Shown piece after piece: positions 53,994 to 63,565 of a stretch of 64,000 nucleotides of DNA. The notes under the pieces are model-generated. The model ran no database searches. It worked only from the letters and a program-made list of their open reading frames with translations, and had not been told where the DNA came from. The translations under genes and the position numbers were made by a program. Source of the DNA: Cypionkella sp. (GTDB lineage: Bacteria; Pseudomonadota; Alphaproteobacteria; Rhodobacterales; Rhodobacteraceae); assembly GCA_025458525.1 (NCBI GenBank), contig JALOSF010000004.1, positions 1-64,000 of the forward strand, read 5' to 3'. Each line of letters starts with the position of its first letter. Within the stretch, counting starts at the first letter, position 1.

Positions 53994-56555
53994 ATGAAAC
54001 CTTCCCTGCCCCTTTCGCGCACGGCGCAGATGCCCTCGTCGCGCATTCTTGCCGTCATCGGGCTGGTGCTGGGGCTGCTGGTGGCCATCGGCTGGCTGGC
54101 CTTGGATGTGCGCGGGCGGATGGCCGCGCTGGAACGCGCCAGCAAGGACACCGGCCAATGGGTCATGATGCAGACCGAGGTCGAGGTGATGCGGCTGCGT
54201 CTGGAACTGGCGCGGGCGCAGCTGGGCGAGGCCGATCTTGATGTCGTGCGCCGGTGGTTCAATGTGTTCTACAGCCGCCTGCGCGTCTTGCGGCAAAGCC
54301 CGATCTACGCCGATTTCATCCAGCAGCCCGACAACATCGCGCGGCTGGACGTGATGCAGGCCTATGCCGACCGATGGGTCGGGGTCATCGACGGTGCGGC
54401 GCCCGACTTGCTGCGCTCGCTGCCAGAAATGGAGCGGCAAAGCGCATCGGTGCAAGCCGAGGCCCGGGCCCTGTCTCTTGACTCGCTTGCGAATTTCTCG
54501 GCCAGCAGCGACAGGACGCGCAACGGGGTTTCCGACACGCTCTTGCGCCTGGCGCTGACCACCGGGGCGATGGTGCTTTTGCTGGGCGTGTTCGCGGCCG
54601 TGGTCACGCGGCTGTTTCGCATGACGCAGGCCCAGGCGCATGAAAACCAGATCACGGGCGCGCGGTTGCAGATGATCATCGCCACATCGCCAGATGCGAT
54701 CGTCGTCACCAACCGGGGCGGCTGGGTCGTGGAATTCAATCCGGCCGCCGAGGCGATGTTCGGGCTGTCGCGCGCGGCGGTGATGGGCCGAAGGATCGTC
54801 CCGATGATCTTTTCCGCCAAGGACCAGGCCCAGTATCAGGCGCGGCTGAACAGCCTTGTGGCCGAGGCGGTCAAGGTCGGACCGCAACGGTTTGAAATGA
54901 CAGGGCTGCGGGCGGATGGCAGTGCCTTCCCGCTTGAAATCTCGCTGGCGGTGCGGGATTTCAACCGCGGCGCGCTGGTTGTCGGCTTCTTGCGCGATGT
55001 CTCGCAGCGCCATGCCGACCGGCTGGCCTTGGAACAGGCCCTGACCCGTGCCAAGGCCGGCGAAAAGGCAAAGGCCGACTTTCTGACCGTGATGAGCCAC
55101 GAGATGCGCACCCCGCTTAACGGCTTGATCGGGTCGATGGACCTGATGCACGACACCGCCCTCAGCCCCGAGCAACAAGAGCTTTTGCGCGTGATGGAGG
55201 TGTCGGGCGATATCTTGCTGGGCCATGTCGATTCGGTGCTTGATATCTCGCGCTCCGAGGCCGGGCAGATCCGCCTGCGCGATGTGGATTTCGATCTGGA
55301 CCGTCTGATCGAGGATTGCGTCGCCAATCAGGCAAGTCTCGCGCGCAGCGGCGGCAATGTGATCCGCATGGCCCCGTTGACCGGCGCCTTGGGCCGCGTG
55401 CGCGGCGATCCGGGACGGGTGCAACAGATCCTGCTCAACCTGATCGGAAACGCGGTGAAATTCACGCGCGACGGGACGATCACAGTCGAAACCGAACGCC
55501 AGCCGCAGCGATCGGGGCACGACGCGCCGCAGATCATCGAATTTCGGGTGATCGACACCGGGATCGGGATTGCCGAAGCCGACATGCCCCGCGTCTTTGA
55601 CGATTTCGCCATGCTTGATTCGAGTTTCACCCGCCCGGCCGATGGCACCGGGCTTGGGCTTGGCATCGCGCGACGGCTGGTTCAGGCCATGGGTGGCACG
55701 ATCGGGGTGGAAAGCGAGTTGGGCGAGGGAAGCGTTTTCTGGCTGCGCCTGCCGTTCCGGGCCGCCGAGCAGGCCGCGCGCACGCAAGGCCCCATCGATC
55801 CCCCCGAGCCAAGGCCGCCGCAGCCGACACCGCCCCTTGATATTCTGGTGATCGAGGACAATGAGATCAATCGCTCCTTGCTCAAGCGCTACCTCGTGCA
55901 GGACAATCACCGCGTGACCGAGGCAGAAGATGGCCTGCAAGGGGTTGAGATCGCTTCAAGAATTCGGTTTGACGTGATCATTACCGACATTTCCATGCCC
56001 CGGCTCGACGGGGTCGAGGCGGCGCGGCGGATCAGGGCGGGCGGCGCATCGGCGAAGGCGCGGATCATTGCCTTGACCGCACATGCCCTGCCTGCGGAAC
56101 AGGACAATGCGCGCGCCGCCGGGATGGACCTGTGTCTGATAAAGCCGGTGACACGCTCCACCTTGCGCGCCCAACTGACGGCCAGCCTTCCCCCCCCGGA
56201 CGCGCAACCGCCCGACCCGACGGCGCTTGATGATATGGTGCAGACGCTCGGGCGGCCTGCGGTGCAAAGACTGGTGCAGCGCTTTCTCCACGAAGGGCGC
56301 GATGCCCTGCCCCGATTGCTGTCGGCAACGCTGCCCGCGCCCGAGGCTGCTGCACTGGCCCATCATGTCGCGGGAAGCTGCGCAACCTTTGGCGCGACCC
56401 AGATGCAAGAAACCCTTGCCGGTCTGGAACATGCGCTGGCCCATGATGATGACAGCGCGGCCCGACACCTGCGCCAGATGCTGCCCCTGCAATGGGCGGC
56501 GACGGAACGAATGCTGGCCGACCTGATGGCGCCAGAGCCGGTCAACCCGCGCTGA
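53994..56555 (+). CDS. Hybrid sensor histidine kinase with PAS, receiver and HPt domains
   Basis: An 853-residue membrane kinase. Two transmembrane helices (about 18-36 and 184-204) bracket a periplasmic sensor domain. PAS domain about 222-345. HisKA with phospho-accepting His369 (MSHEMRTPLNG). HATPase with NLIGNAVKF and DTGIGI and GTGLGLGIA. Receiver domain with Asp665 (IITDISMPRLDG). HPt domain with His790 (LAHHVAGSCATFG), where the usual Lys two places before the Gly-Ser is Ala. A phosphorelay to the neighbouring response regulator is likely. The signal is unknown. Confidence 0.92.
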   Translation: MKPSLPLSRTAQMPSSRILAVIGLVLGLLVAIGWLALDVRGRMAALERASKDTGQWVMMQTEVEVMRLRLELARAQLGEADLDVVRRWFNVFYSRLRVLRQSPIYADFIQQPDNIARLDVMQAYADRWVGVIDGAAPDLLRSLPEMERQSASVQAEARALSLDSLANFSASSDRTRNGVSDTLLRLALTTGAMVLLLGVFAAVVTRLFRMTQAQAHENQITGARLQMIIATSPDAIVVTNRGGWVVEFNPAAEAMFGLSRAAVMGRRIVPMIFSAKDQAQYQARLNSLVAEAVKVGPQRFEMTGLRADGSAFPLEISLAVRDFNRGALVVGFLRDVSQRHADRLALEQALTRAKAGEKAKADFLTVMSHEMRTPLNGLIGSMDLMHDTALSPEQQELLRVMEVSGDILLGHVDSVLDISRSEAGQIRLRDVDFDLDRLIEDCVANQASLARSGGNVIRMAPLTGALGRVRGDPGRVQQILLNLIGNAVKFTRDGTITVETERQPQRSGHDAPQIIEFRVIDTGIGIAEADMPRVFDDFAMLDSSFTRPADGTGLGLGIARRLVQAMGGTIGVESELGEGSVFWLRLPFRAAEQAARTQGPIDPPEPRPPQPTPPLDILVIEDNEINRSLLKRYLVQDNHRVTEAEDGLQGVEIASRIRFDVIITDISMPRLDGVEAARRIRAGGASAKARIIALTAHALPAEQDNARAAGMDLCLIKPVTRSTLRAQLTASLPPPDAQPPDPTALDDMVQTLGRPAVQRLVQRFLHEGRDALPRLLSATLPAPEAAALAHHVAGSCATFGATQMQETLAGLEHALAHDDDSAARHLRQMLPLQWAATERMLADLMAPEPVNPR

Positions 56556-57285
56556 GGGCGGCCGCGATCAGGCTCGGGACGCGGGCATCACGCCCAAGCG
56601 GCGGCAGGATGCGCCCCCGGAACCCGGCCTGGGCCAAGGCATCGGGCAGATCATCTGTCACATGTTCGCCTTCGGCGGCAAAAAACGGCAGGCAGACGGC
56701 ATCGGCCGAAAAGCCCGTAACCTCGGTCAGACGGGGGGCCTGTTCGATAAAGGCCGCCTCACACCGGGCAAGCAAAAGCCCGTCCTGGAGCCGCACGGCC
56801 ACCCTTTGGGCCACCTCTGCCGGTGCGGCGCTGCGGCCAGACCCATGCGCCGCCAAAAGCACTTCGCCGCCGGGGGGCACCCCGGCCTCGTGCAGCACGC
56901 GCAAGGCAAGGTCTAGGACCTGCGGATCAAGCCCGAAAGGCGGCACGATCCGCCACAGCGCACAGCCGCCAGAACCGCCACAGCCGGCACGACCACAACT
57001 GCCCCCGCCAAACAGCGCGGCGTGGCAGGCCTTGGACAGGCGGTCCGGCAAATGCTGGCGCGTGAACCAGCCATCCGCCATGAACATCGGATAAACCACG
57101 CCGCCCGCACCCCCGGCCTTGGCCAGCGCCCCCGTCAGCGCGCCATCCTTGGCCAAGGTGGCCGACATCACCTGCCAGCCCGGCAGATGCGGCGCAACCT
57201 GTCCCGCCAGCCGTGCCAGCGCGGCTTCGGCAGGCTCTGGGTCCGAGGGTTGGCCATGGGCCACGATCAGGGCTGTCTGTGTCAT
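56542..57285 (-). CDS. CbiX/sirohydrochlorin-chelatase-like protein with Gly/Cys insert
   Basis: A 247-residue protein of the CbiX/CbiK-like tetrapyrrole chelatase group, with the duplicated half-domains: VAHGQPSDPEPAEAALARLA near the start and LLAAHGSGRSAAPAEVAQRV near residue 145. The metal-binding histidines are in both AHG segments. Between the halves lies an unusual GGGSCGRAGCGGSGGCALW stretch with three cysteines. It may insert cobalt into the corrin ring for B12 or iron for sirohaem. Its 3' end overlaps the kinase gene by 14 bases. Confidence 0.8.
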   Translation of the reverse strand: MTQTALIVAHGQPSDPEPAEAALARLAGQVAPHLPGWQVMSATLAKDGALTGALAKAGGAGGVVYPMFMADGWFTRQHLPDRLSKACHAALFGGGSCGRAGCGGSGGCALWRIVPPFGLDPQVLDLALRVLHEAGVPPGGEVLLAAHGSGRSAAPAEVAQRVAVRLQDGLLLARCEAAFIEQAPRLTEVTGFSADAVCLPFFAAEGEHVTDDLPDALAQAGFRGRILPPLGRDARVPSLIAAALSAG

Positions 57286-57337
57286 GCCGATCAGTTAGCC
57301 GCGCAGGCGATGGCGACAAGGCCAACCGACGCGCCCG

Positions 57338-58096
57338 CTAAAGATCATAGGGCCAGGTCGCTTGTGAAAATACCCCGCCATCGACCCAGATCGTCTGTCC
57401 GGTGATGAAACTGGCCGCCGGTGAGCACAGGAACACCACCGGCCCCGCGATATCATCGGGCGTGCCGACTCGGCGCAGCGGCGTCACGCGCGACCAGGTT
57501 CCCGCGTAATCGCCCGCCTCGGCCGCGGTGCGTTCGGTGGCAATCGCGCCGGGCGCCACGCAATTGACGCGGATGCCCTGCGGGCCAAGTTCGACCGCCG
57601 CCGATTTGGTGAACTGCTCGATCCCGCCTTTGCTGGCGGTGTAGTCGACCAGTTTCGGGAAGGCGAGCTTGTTGCAGCCAGAGCCAAGGGTGACGATGCT
57701 GCCCCCCTTGCCCGCCGCGACCATGGCGCGGCCGGCGGCTTGCGTGTTCAGGAAGGTGCCGCGCAGGTTGGTGCGCATCACCGCATCCCACTGATCGGCC
57801 CGCAGATCCAGCAGCCCTGCCCATGTCTGGATGCCCGCGTTGTTGATCAGGGCATCGGGTGCCTCCCCCGCCCAATCGGCGGCCTGCGCGTGAAAGGCCT
57901 GCACCGCCGCCTCGTCCCCCGCATCCGACTCCCAGGCCCGCGCGCGGCGACCCAGCGCCGTGACCTGCGCCACCAGCACCTCGGCGGCCTCCGCCGCATT
58001 CAGATGGGTAAAGGCGATGTCATACCCGGCCTCGGCGAGGGCGGTGACGATCCTGCGCCCGATGGCCGATGGCCCGGCGGTGACGATGGCGAACAT
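57338..58096 (-). CDS. Short-chain dehydrogenase/reductase
   Basis: A 252-residue classical SDR. The cofactor loop is GPSAIGRR near residue 8 (the usual TGxxxGxG is altered to TAGPSAIGR), the NNAG motif is at about 88 and the catalytic Tyr-x3-Lys is in VDYTASKGG. The C-terminal block [12 protein letters not shown] is normal. A strong ribosome site GAGGAGG seven bases ahead fixes the ATG at 58096. It follows the formate dehydrogenase operon by 55 bases on the same strand. Substrate unknown. Confidence 0.9.
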   Translation of the reverse strand: MFAIVTAGPSAIGRRIVTALAEAGYDIAFTHLNAAEAAEVLVAQVTALGRRARAWESDAGDEAAVQAFHAQAADWAGEAPDALINNAGIQTWAGLLDLRADQWDAVMRTNLRGTFLNTQAAGRAMVAAGKGGSIVTLGSGCNKLAFPKLVDYTASKGGIEQFTKSAAVELGPQGIRVNCVAPGAIATERTAAEAGDYAGTWSRVTPLRRVGTPDDIAGPVVFLCSPAASFITGQTIWVDGGVFSQATWPYDL

Positions 58097-58150
58097 GGGG
58101 ATCCTCCTCGGCCCCATTGGTGGCGCAGATCGCGCCACCTCGCAAGAGCG

Positions 58151-58399
58151 TCAAGCGCCGGGGCGGCGGATCAACGGGGCTGCCTCTGTCACCAAAGGGC
58201 GCAGGCCCGCGTCGCCCGCATCCAGAACCTCGAACAGCTGGCGGCGCATCCGTGGTTCCCAGAAGTCGTTGATATGGCTGGCAAGACCCGCCACCCCTTC
58301 GGCATGCGGCTTGCTTTCCATGAAGCGGGCGATCTGGTTGGCCATCACGATCAGCTTGTCATGCGGCCGGGTCTCATGCGTGCAGGTGTCAGGCGACAT
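58151..58399 (-). CDS. fdsD: Formate dehydrogenase delta subunit
   Basis: An 82-residue small subunit of the soluble NAD-dependent formate dehydrogenase, with the family pattern LIVMANQIARFMESKP and ASHINDFWEPRMR. It stabilises or matures the complex. The start at 58399 overlaps the fdhD 3' end by 11 bases, placing it last in the fds operon. Confidence 0.93.
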   Translation of the reverse strand: MSPDTCTHETRPHDKLIVMANQIARFMESKPHAEGVAGLASHINDFWEPRMRRQLFEVLDAGDAGLRPLVTEAAPLIRRPGA

Positions 58400-59195
58400 G
58401 CGCCACCTCCGTTATATCGGTCAGACGGTGCGGGTGGGTATAGCAGTCAAAGCCCCCCTGCTGCCTCGCGTTGCAGATCAGGGTCAGGCCCGCGGCATCG
58501 GCCATCGCGACCGCCGCCGCCGTGGGGGCCGACACCGCGATCAGCACCGGAAAACCGGCGGTGCAGGCCTTTTGCACAAGGTCGATGGACACCCGGCTGG
58601 TCAGCACAAGGGCGGCCTCCGACGCGGGAAGGGCGATGGCCCCCACCAGCTTGTCCACCGCGTTGTGGCGGCCCACATCCTCACGCGACAGGCGGATGTC
58701 GCCTTGCCAGAGTGCGGCGCAATGCGCCGCGCGCGTCGCGTCGTGCAAGGGTTGATGCGCGGGCAAGGCCGCCACCGCCGCCATCACCTGCGCGGGCGTC
58801 ATGCGCAGATCGCCCGTGACGCGCGGGGCGGCGCGCACCGCCTCCTCCAGACTGTCGATCCCGCACAAGCCGCAGCCCACTGGCCCCGCCATCCGCCGCC
58901 GCCGCGCCACTGCCCGCGCGGCCGCCGCGTCCACCAGCCAGGCCTGCACATCGATGCCCAGCGGCGTTTCCACCACGTCGATCCGTTCGATCTCGGCCAG
59001 GGTGGCGATCCCTTCGGCCAGCGTAAAGCCGCGCGCGAAATCGGTCAGATCGGCGGGTGTCGCCATCATCACCGCATGTGTGGACCCGTTATACGACAGC
59101 GCCACCGCCACCTCGGCGGGCAGCACGCGGGTGCCTGCACGGGCGACCCCGCCCGCAAAAGACAGCTTCGGCAGGGGCGCCCGCGTTTCCATCAT
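58389..59195 (-). CDS. fdhD: Formate dehydrogenase accessory sulfurtransferase FdhD/FdsC
   Basis: A 268-residue sulfur-transfer protein that sulfurates the molybdenum cofactor of formate dehydrogenase. The catalytic cysteines are in GPVGCGLCGI near residue 110; further blocks SREDVGRHNAVDKLVGA and the C-terminal LICNARQQGGFDCYT match the family. The ATG at 59195 overlaps the genuine fdsA stop (ATGA). Because of the fdsA frameshift the two genes also share one long open frame, which is not a true fusion. Confidence 0.94.
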   Translation of the reverse strand: MMETRAPLPKLSFAGGVARAGTRVLPAEVAVALSYNGSTHAVMMATPADLTDFARGFTLAEGIATLAEIERIDVVETPLGIDVQAWLVDAAAARAVARRRRMAGPVGCGLCGIDSLEEAVRAAPRVTGDLRMTPAQVMAAVAALPAHQPLHDATRAAHCAALWQGDIRLSREDVGRHNAVDKLVGAIALPASEAALVLTSRVSIDLVQKACTAGFPVLIAVSAPTAAAVAMADAAGLTLICNARQQGGFDCYTHPHRLTDITEVAHVA

Positions 59196-62051
59196 TCCGC
59201 CGCAGGCAGGATGCGGCGCGACCGGGCGGTGTGGTCGGCATAGTCGCGCTGCCAATCGCTCGGCCCGTTGGTCGGGCTGACCTGCACCGCCGTCACCTTG
59301 TATTCCGGGCAATTGGTGGCCCAATCGCTGAAATCGGTGGTGATGACATTGGCCTGCGTTTCGGGGTGGTGGAAGGTGGTATAGACCACGCCCGGCGACA
59401 CCTTGTCGGTCAGTTGCGCACCGGCTGGCCAGCCGCACCCAGTCGCCCTGCCGGATGCCGCGCACTTCGGCGTCGTGGGGGTGGATCTCGAGCACATCCT
59501 CGGCATGCCAGACCACGTTGGCCGTGCGCCGGGTCTGCGCGCCGACGTTATACTGCGACAGGATGCGCCCGGTCGTCAGCAAAAGCGGGAACCGTGGCCC
59601 GGTCTTTTCATCCGTCGGCAGGTATTCGGTGCGGATGAACCGCCCCTTGCCGCGCACAAAGCCATCGACATGCATCATCGGCGTGCCTTCGGGATTGGCC
59701 TCGTTGCAGGGCCATTGCACGGAACCCAGCGTTTCCAGCTTTTCATAGCTGACCCCCGCAAAGCTGGGGGTGGTCAGCGCAATCTCGTCCATGATCTGGC
59801 TGGGGTGGGTATAGTGCCACTCCGCCCCCATCGCGCGGGCGAACAGCTGCGTCACCTCCCAATCGGCATAGCCCTGTTTCGGGGCCATCACGCGGCGCAC
59901 GCGGTTGATGCGGCGCTCGGCATTGGTAAAGGTGCCGTCTTTTTCCAGGAAAGAACTGCCGGGAAAAAACACATGCGCGTAATTCGCGGTCTCGTTCAGG
60001 AACAGGTCGTGGACGATCACGCACTCCATCGCCGCAAGGCCTGCGGCCACATGCTTGGTGTCGGGGTCGGATTGCAGGATATCCTCGCCCTGGCAGTAGA
60101 GGCCCTTGAACGTGCCCTCCACCGCCGCATCCAGCATATTGGGGATGCGCAGGCCGGGTTCATTGTCGATCTGCACGCCCCAGACGCGCTCGAACACCGC
60201 GCGGGCGTCGTCGTTCTTGACGTGCCGATACCCGGGAAGCTCATGCGGGAAAGACCCCATGTCGCACGATCCCTGCACATTGTTCTGCCCGCGAAGGGGG
60301 TTCACGCCCACACCGGGCCGCCCCACATTGCCGGTCAACATGGCAAGGTTGGCGATGCCGATCACGGTGGTCGAGCCTTGGGAGTGTTCTGTCACCCCCA
60401 GCCCGTAGTAGATCGCCCCGTTGCCACCCTTGGCGAACAGCCGCGCCGCCGCGCGCACGTCCGCCGCAGGCACGCCGGTCAGCAGTTCCACCGCCTCTGG
60501 CGCGTGATGCGGGGCCGCGATGAACTCGGCATAGTCCTGGAACGCGTCCCAGTCACAGCGCTCACGGATGAAGGCCTCGTCCATCAGGCCTTCGGTCACG
60601 ATCACATGGGCCATCGCGCTGATGATCGCGACGTTGGTGCCGGGGCGCACGGGCAGATGGTGGTCGGCCTTGTAATGCGGCCCTTCGACCATCTCGGTGC
60701 GGCGCGGATCGATCACGATCAGCTTGGCGCCCTGACGCAGGCGTTTCTTGAGGCGGCTGGCAAAGACCGGGTGGCCGTTCACCGGGTTGGCGCCGATCAC
60801 GATGACCACATCCGTGTGCTCGACGGAGTCGAAATCCTGCGTGCCCGCGCTGGTGCCAAAGGTCTGGCCCAGGCCGTATCCGGTGGGCGAATGGCACACC
60901 CGCGCGCAGGTGTCGGTGTTGTTGTTCAAGAACACCGCGCGGGCCAGTTTCTGCACAAGGTAGGCTTCCTCATTGGTGCAGCGGCTGGAGGTGATGACCC
61001 CCACCGATTGCTGGCCATATTTCGCCTGAATGCCCTTCATCCGGGCGGCGGCAAAGGCCATGGCCTCGTCCCACGTGACTTCGCGCCAGGGGTCGCTGAT
61101 CGCCTCGCGGATCATCGGCTTCAGGATGCGGTCCTTGTGGGTGGCATAGCCATAGGCAAAGCGGCCCTTGACGCAGCTATGCCCACGGTTGGCCTTGCCG
61201 TGTTTGTAGGGGACCATCCGCACCAGTTCATCGCCGCGCATCTCGGCCTTGAAGCTGCACCCCACCCCGCAATAGGCGCAGGTGGTGATGACCGACCGTT
61301 CCGGCGTGCCGATGTCGATGATCGACTTTTCCTGCAAGGTGGCGGTCGGGCAGGCCTGCACACAGGCCCCGCAAGACACGCAATCGCTGGTCATCGCGGT
61401 ATCGGTTTTGGCACCAAAGGACACGCGGCTGTCGAACCCCCGGCCTTGAATCGTCAGGGCAAAGGTGCCCTGCACCTCCTCACACGCGAGCACGCAGCGG
61501 CTGCACACGATGCATTTGGCGGGGTCATAGCTGAAATAGGGGTTGGAGTCGTCTTTCGGCGTCCAGTGGCGGTTGGCCTCGCCGCTGGTGTCCTTGGGTT
61601 TGAAATGCGTCTCGACCGCCTGATAGCGCACATCGCGCAGGCCGACCGCCCCCGCCATATCCTGCAATTCGCAATCGCCATTGGCGGAACAGGTCAGGCA
61701 ATCCAGCGGGTGGTCGGAGATATAAAGCTCCATCACCCCGCGCCGCAGCTTTTTCAGCTTTGCGTTCTGGGTGGTGACGCGCAGGCCCGGCGCGACGGGC
61801 GTGGTGCAACTGGCCGGAGTGCCGTTGCGCCCCTCGATCTCGACAAGACAGAGCCGGCACGACCCGAAGGCATCGACCGAGTCAGTCGCGCAGAGCTTTG
61901 GCACGGTGATCCCGATTTCCGCCGCCGCGCGCATGATGGATGTGCCCTCGGGCACGGTCACATCAAAGCCGTCGATGGTCAGCGTCACCATGACCTTTGA
62001 TTTCGCCGCAGGCGTGCCGAAATCCCGGTCCGGGATGATGAAATCCTTCAT
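59192..62051 (-). pseudogene. fdsA: fdsA, formate dehydrogenase alpha subunit, frameshifted near its 3' end
   Basis: Catalytic subunit of the NAD-dependent formate dehydrogenase: formate to CO2 at a molybdenum bis-MGD centre. The N-terminus has a 2Fe-2S domain, a His-Cys cluster and two 4Fe-4S clusters (CIVCSRCVLACEE, CVSCGACVQACP), then the molybdopterin domain with the Mo-ligand block DTCARVCHSPTGYG. The reading frame is clean from 62051 to 59421 (877 codons to GDWVRLASR). The conserved end (QLTDKVSPGVVYTTFHHPET to the stop at 59192) lies in another frame from 59419. About seven expected residues are missing at the junction. Real mutation or sequencing error cannot be told apart. Unbroken length would be about 960 residues. 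Confidence 0.85.
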
Positions 62052-63565
62052 TCGGCAGCCTCCTTGGCTCGCGCAAAATCGCCCGGGAAATGGGTCAGCG
62101 CCGACATCACCGGATAGGGGGTAAAGCCGCCAAGGGCGCAAAGCGACCCTGCCTTCATCGTGTCGCACAGATCGGTCAAAAGCGGGATGGCATCGGCATC
62201 CCCCCGCGCGATGCGGTCCACCGTTTCCACGCCCCGCACCGCCCCGATGCGGCAAGGCGTGCATTTGCCGCAAGACTCCACCGCGCAGAACTCGAACGCA
62301 AAGCGCGCCTGCGCCAGCATGTCGGCGGTATCATCGAACACCACGATCCCGGCGTGACCGATCAGCCCGCCCTGGCCTGCATATTCCTCATAACCAAAGG
62401 GCACGTCGAATTTCTCGCGCGGGAAATAGGCGCCCAAGGGGCCGCCGACCTGCACCGCTTTCACCGGGCGCCCCGTGGCGGTGCCGCCCGCCAGATCATC
62501 GACGATCTCGCGCAAGCTCATACCAAAGGCCGCCTCGAACAGCCCGCCGCGCGCCACATTGCCCGCGATCTGCAACGGGATCGTGCCGCGCGACCGGCCG
62601 ATGCCATGCGCCGCATAGGCCGCAGCGCCGCGTTCAAAGATCACCGGAATGGTCGCCAGGCTGATGACATTGTTCACCACCGTCGGCTTGCCCATGAAGC
62701 CTTCGAGTGCGGGCAGCGGCGGCTTGGCCCGCACCACGCCGCGCTTGCCCTCAAGGCTGTTCAGAAGGCTCGTCTCCTCACCGCAGACATAGGCCCCGGC
62801 GCCGACGCGGATCTCGATGTCAAACGCCTGCCCCGACCCAAGGACCGACGCCCCCAGCATCCCCGCCCCCCGCGCCACTTGCACCGCCCGGGTCATCACG
62901 GCAATCGCATCGGGGTATTCGCTGCGCAGATAGACAAAGCCCTTTGTCGCACCCACCGTGACCCCGGCAATCGTCATGCCCTCGATCAGGCTAAGGGGGT
63001 CGCCCTCCATGATCATCCGGTCGGCGAAGGTGCCGCTGTCGCCCTCATCGGCGTTGCAGACGATGTATTTGCGGTCGGCCTTGGCCCCCGCCACCGTGCG
63101 CCACTTGATGCCCGTCGGGAACCCCGCCCCGCCCCGCCCGCGCAGGCCGGAGTCCGTGACCTCGACCAACCGCTCCTCGACCGTCATCTGCAGCGCCCGA
63201 CGCAAGCCCGCAAAGCCGCCCAGCGCGCGGTAGTCTGCCACCGACAACGGATCGATCACCCCGCAGCGCGCGAAGGTCAGCCGGGTCTGCGCCTTCATCC
63301 ACGGCAGATCGTCAACCCGGCCGAGCGCCAGCGGCCCCCCGTCGAACACCTGCGCGACCTCGACCGCCGTCATCGGGCCAAAGCCGATACGGCCCTCGGC
63401 CGTTTCGACCTCGACCAGCGGCTCCAGCCAGACCATGCCACGGCTGCCGTTGCGCACCAGCGTCAGCGTCACGCCGCGACGGGCGGCCTCGGCCTGCAAG
63501 GCGGCGACCACTGCATCCGCCCCACAGGCGCGCGCGGCGGCATCGGCGGGGACATAGGCCTTCAT
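62048..63565 (-). CDS. fdsB: Formate dehydrogenase beta subunit (NuoF-like)
   Basis: A 505-residue FMN/NAD-binding subunit homologous to complex I NuoF with a NuoE-like thioredoxin-fold start. The Gly-rich NAD/FMN loop is GLRGRGGAGFPTGIKW, further sites are CNADEGDSGTFADR and GAYVCGEETSLLNSLEG, and the 4Fe-4S ligands are in ESCGKCTPCRIGA. It passes electrons from FdsA to NAD. Four-base overlaps (ATGA) couple it to fdsG before and fdsA after. Confidence 0.96.
   Translation of the reverse strand: MKAYVPADAAARACGADAVVAALQAEAARRGVTLTLVRNGSRGMVWLEPLVEVETAEGRIGFGPMTAVEVAQVFDGGPLALGRVDDLPWMKAQTRLTFARCGVIDPLSVADYRALGGFAGLRRALQMTVEERLVEVTDSGLRGRGGAGFPTGIKWRTVAGAKADRKYIVCNADEGDSGTFADRMIMEGDPLSLIEGMTIAGVTVGATKGFVYLRSEYPDAIAVMTRAVQVARGAGMLGASVLGSGQAFDIEIRVGAGAYVCGEETSLLNSLEGKRGVVRAKPPLPALEGFMGKPTVVNNVISLATIPVIFERGAAAYAAHGIGRSRGTIPLQIAGNVARGGLFEAAFGMSLREIVDDLAGGTATGRPVKAVQVGGPLGAYFPREKFDVPFGYEEYAGQGGLIGHAGIVVFDDTADMLAQARFAFEFCAVESCGKCTPCRIGAVRGVETVDRIARGDADAIPLLTDLCDTMKAGSLCALGGFTPYPVMSALTHFPGDFARAKEAAE

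Noticed and set aside
53910-55940. 676-codon minus-strand frame opposite the hybrid kinase
   Set aside because: Antisense shadow; the kinase on the plus strand has complete, ordered domains.
59403-62000. 865-codon open frame on the plus strand opposite fdsA
   Set aside because: Shadow of fdsA with the same His/Arg/Gly-rich composition and no motifs.
58389-62273. Single 1294-codon open frame covering fdsA and fdhD as a fusion protein
   Set aside because: The middle segment translates to sequence unlike FdsA, while the conserved FdsA end and its stop are intact in another frame and fdhD has its own ATG overlapping that stop. A frameshift explains it better.
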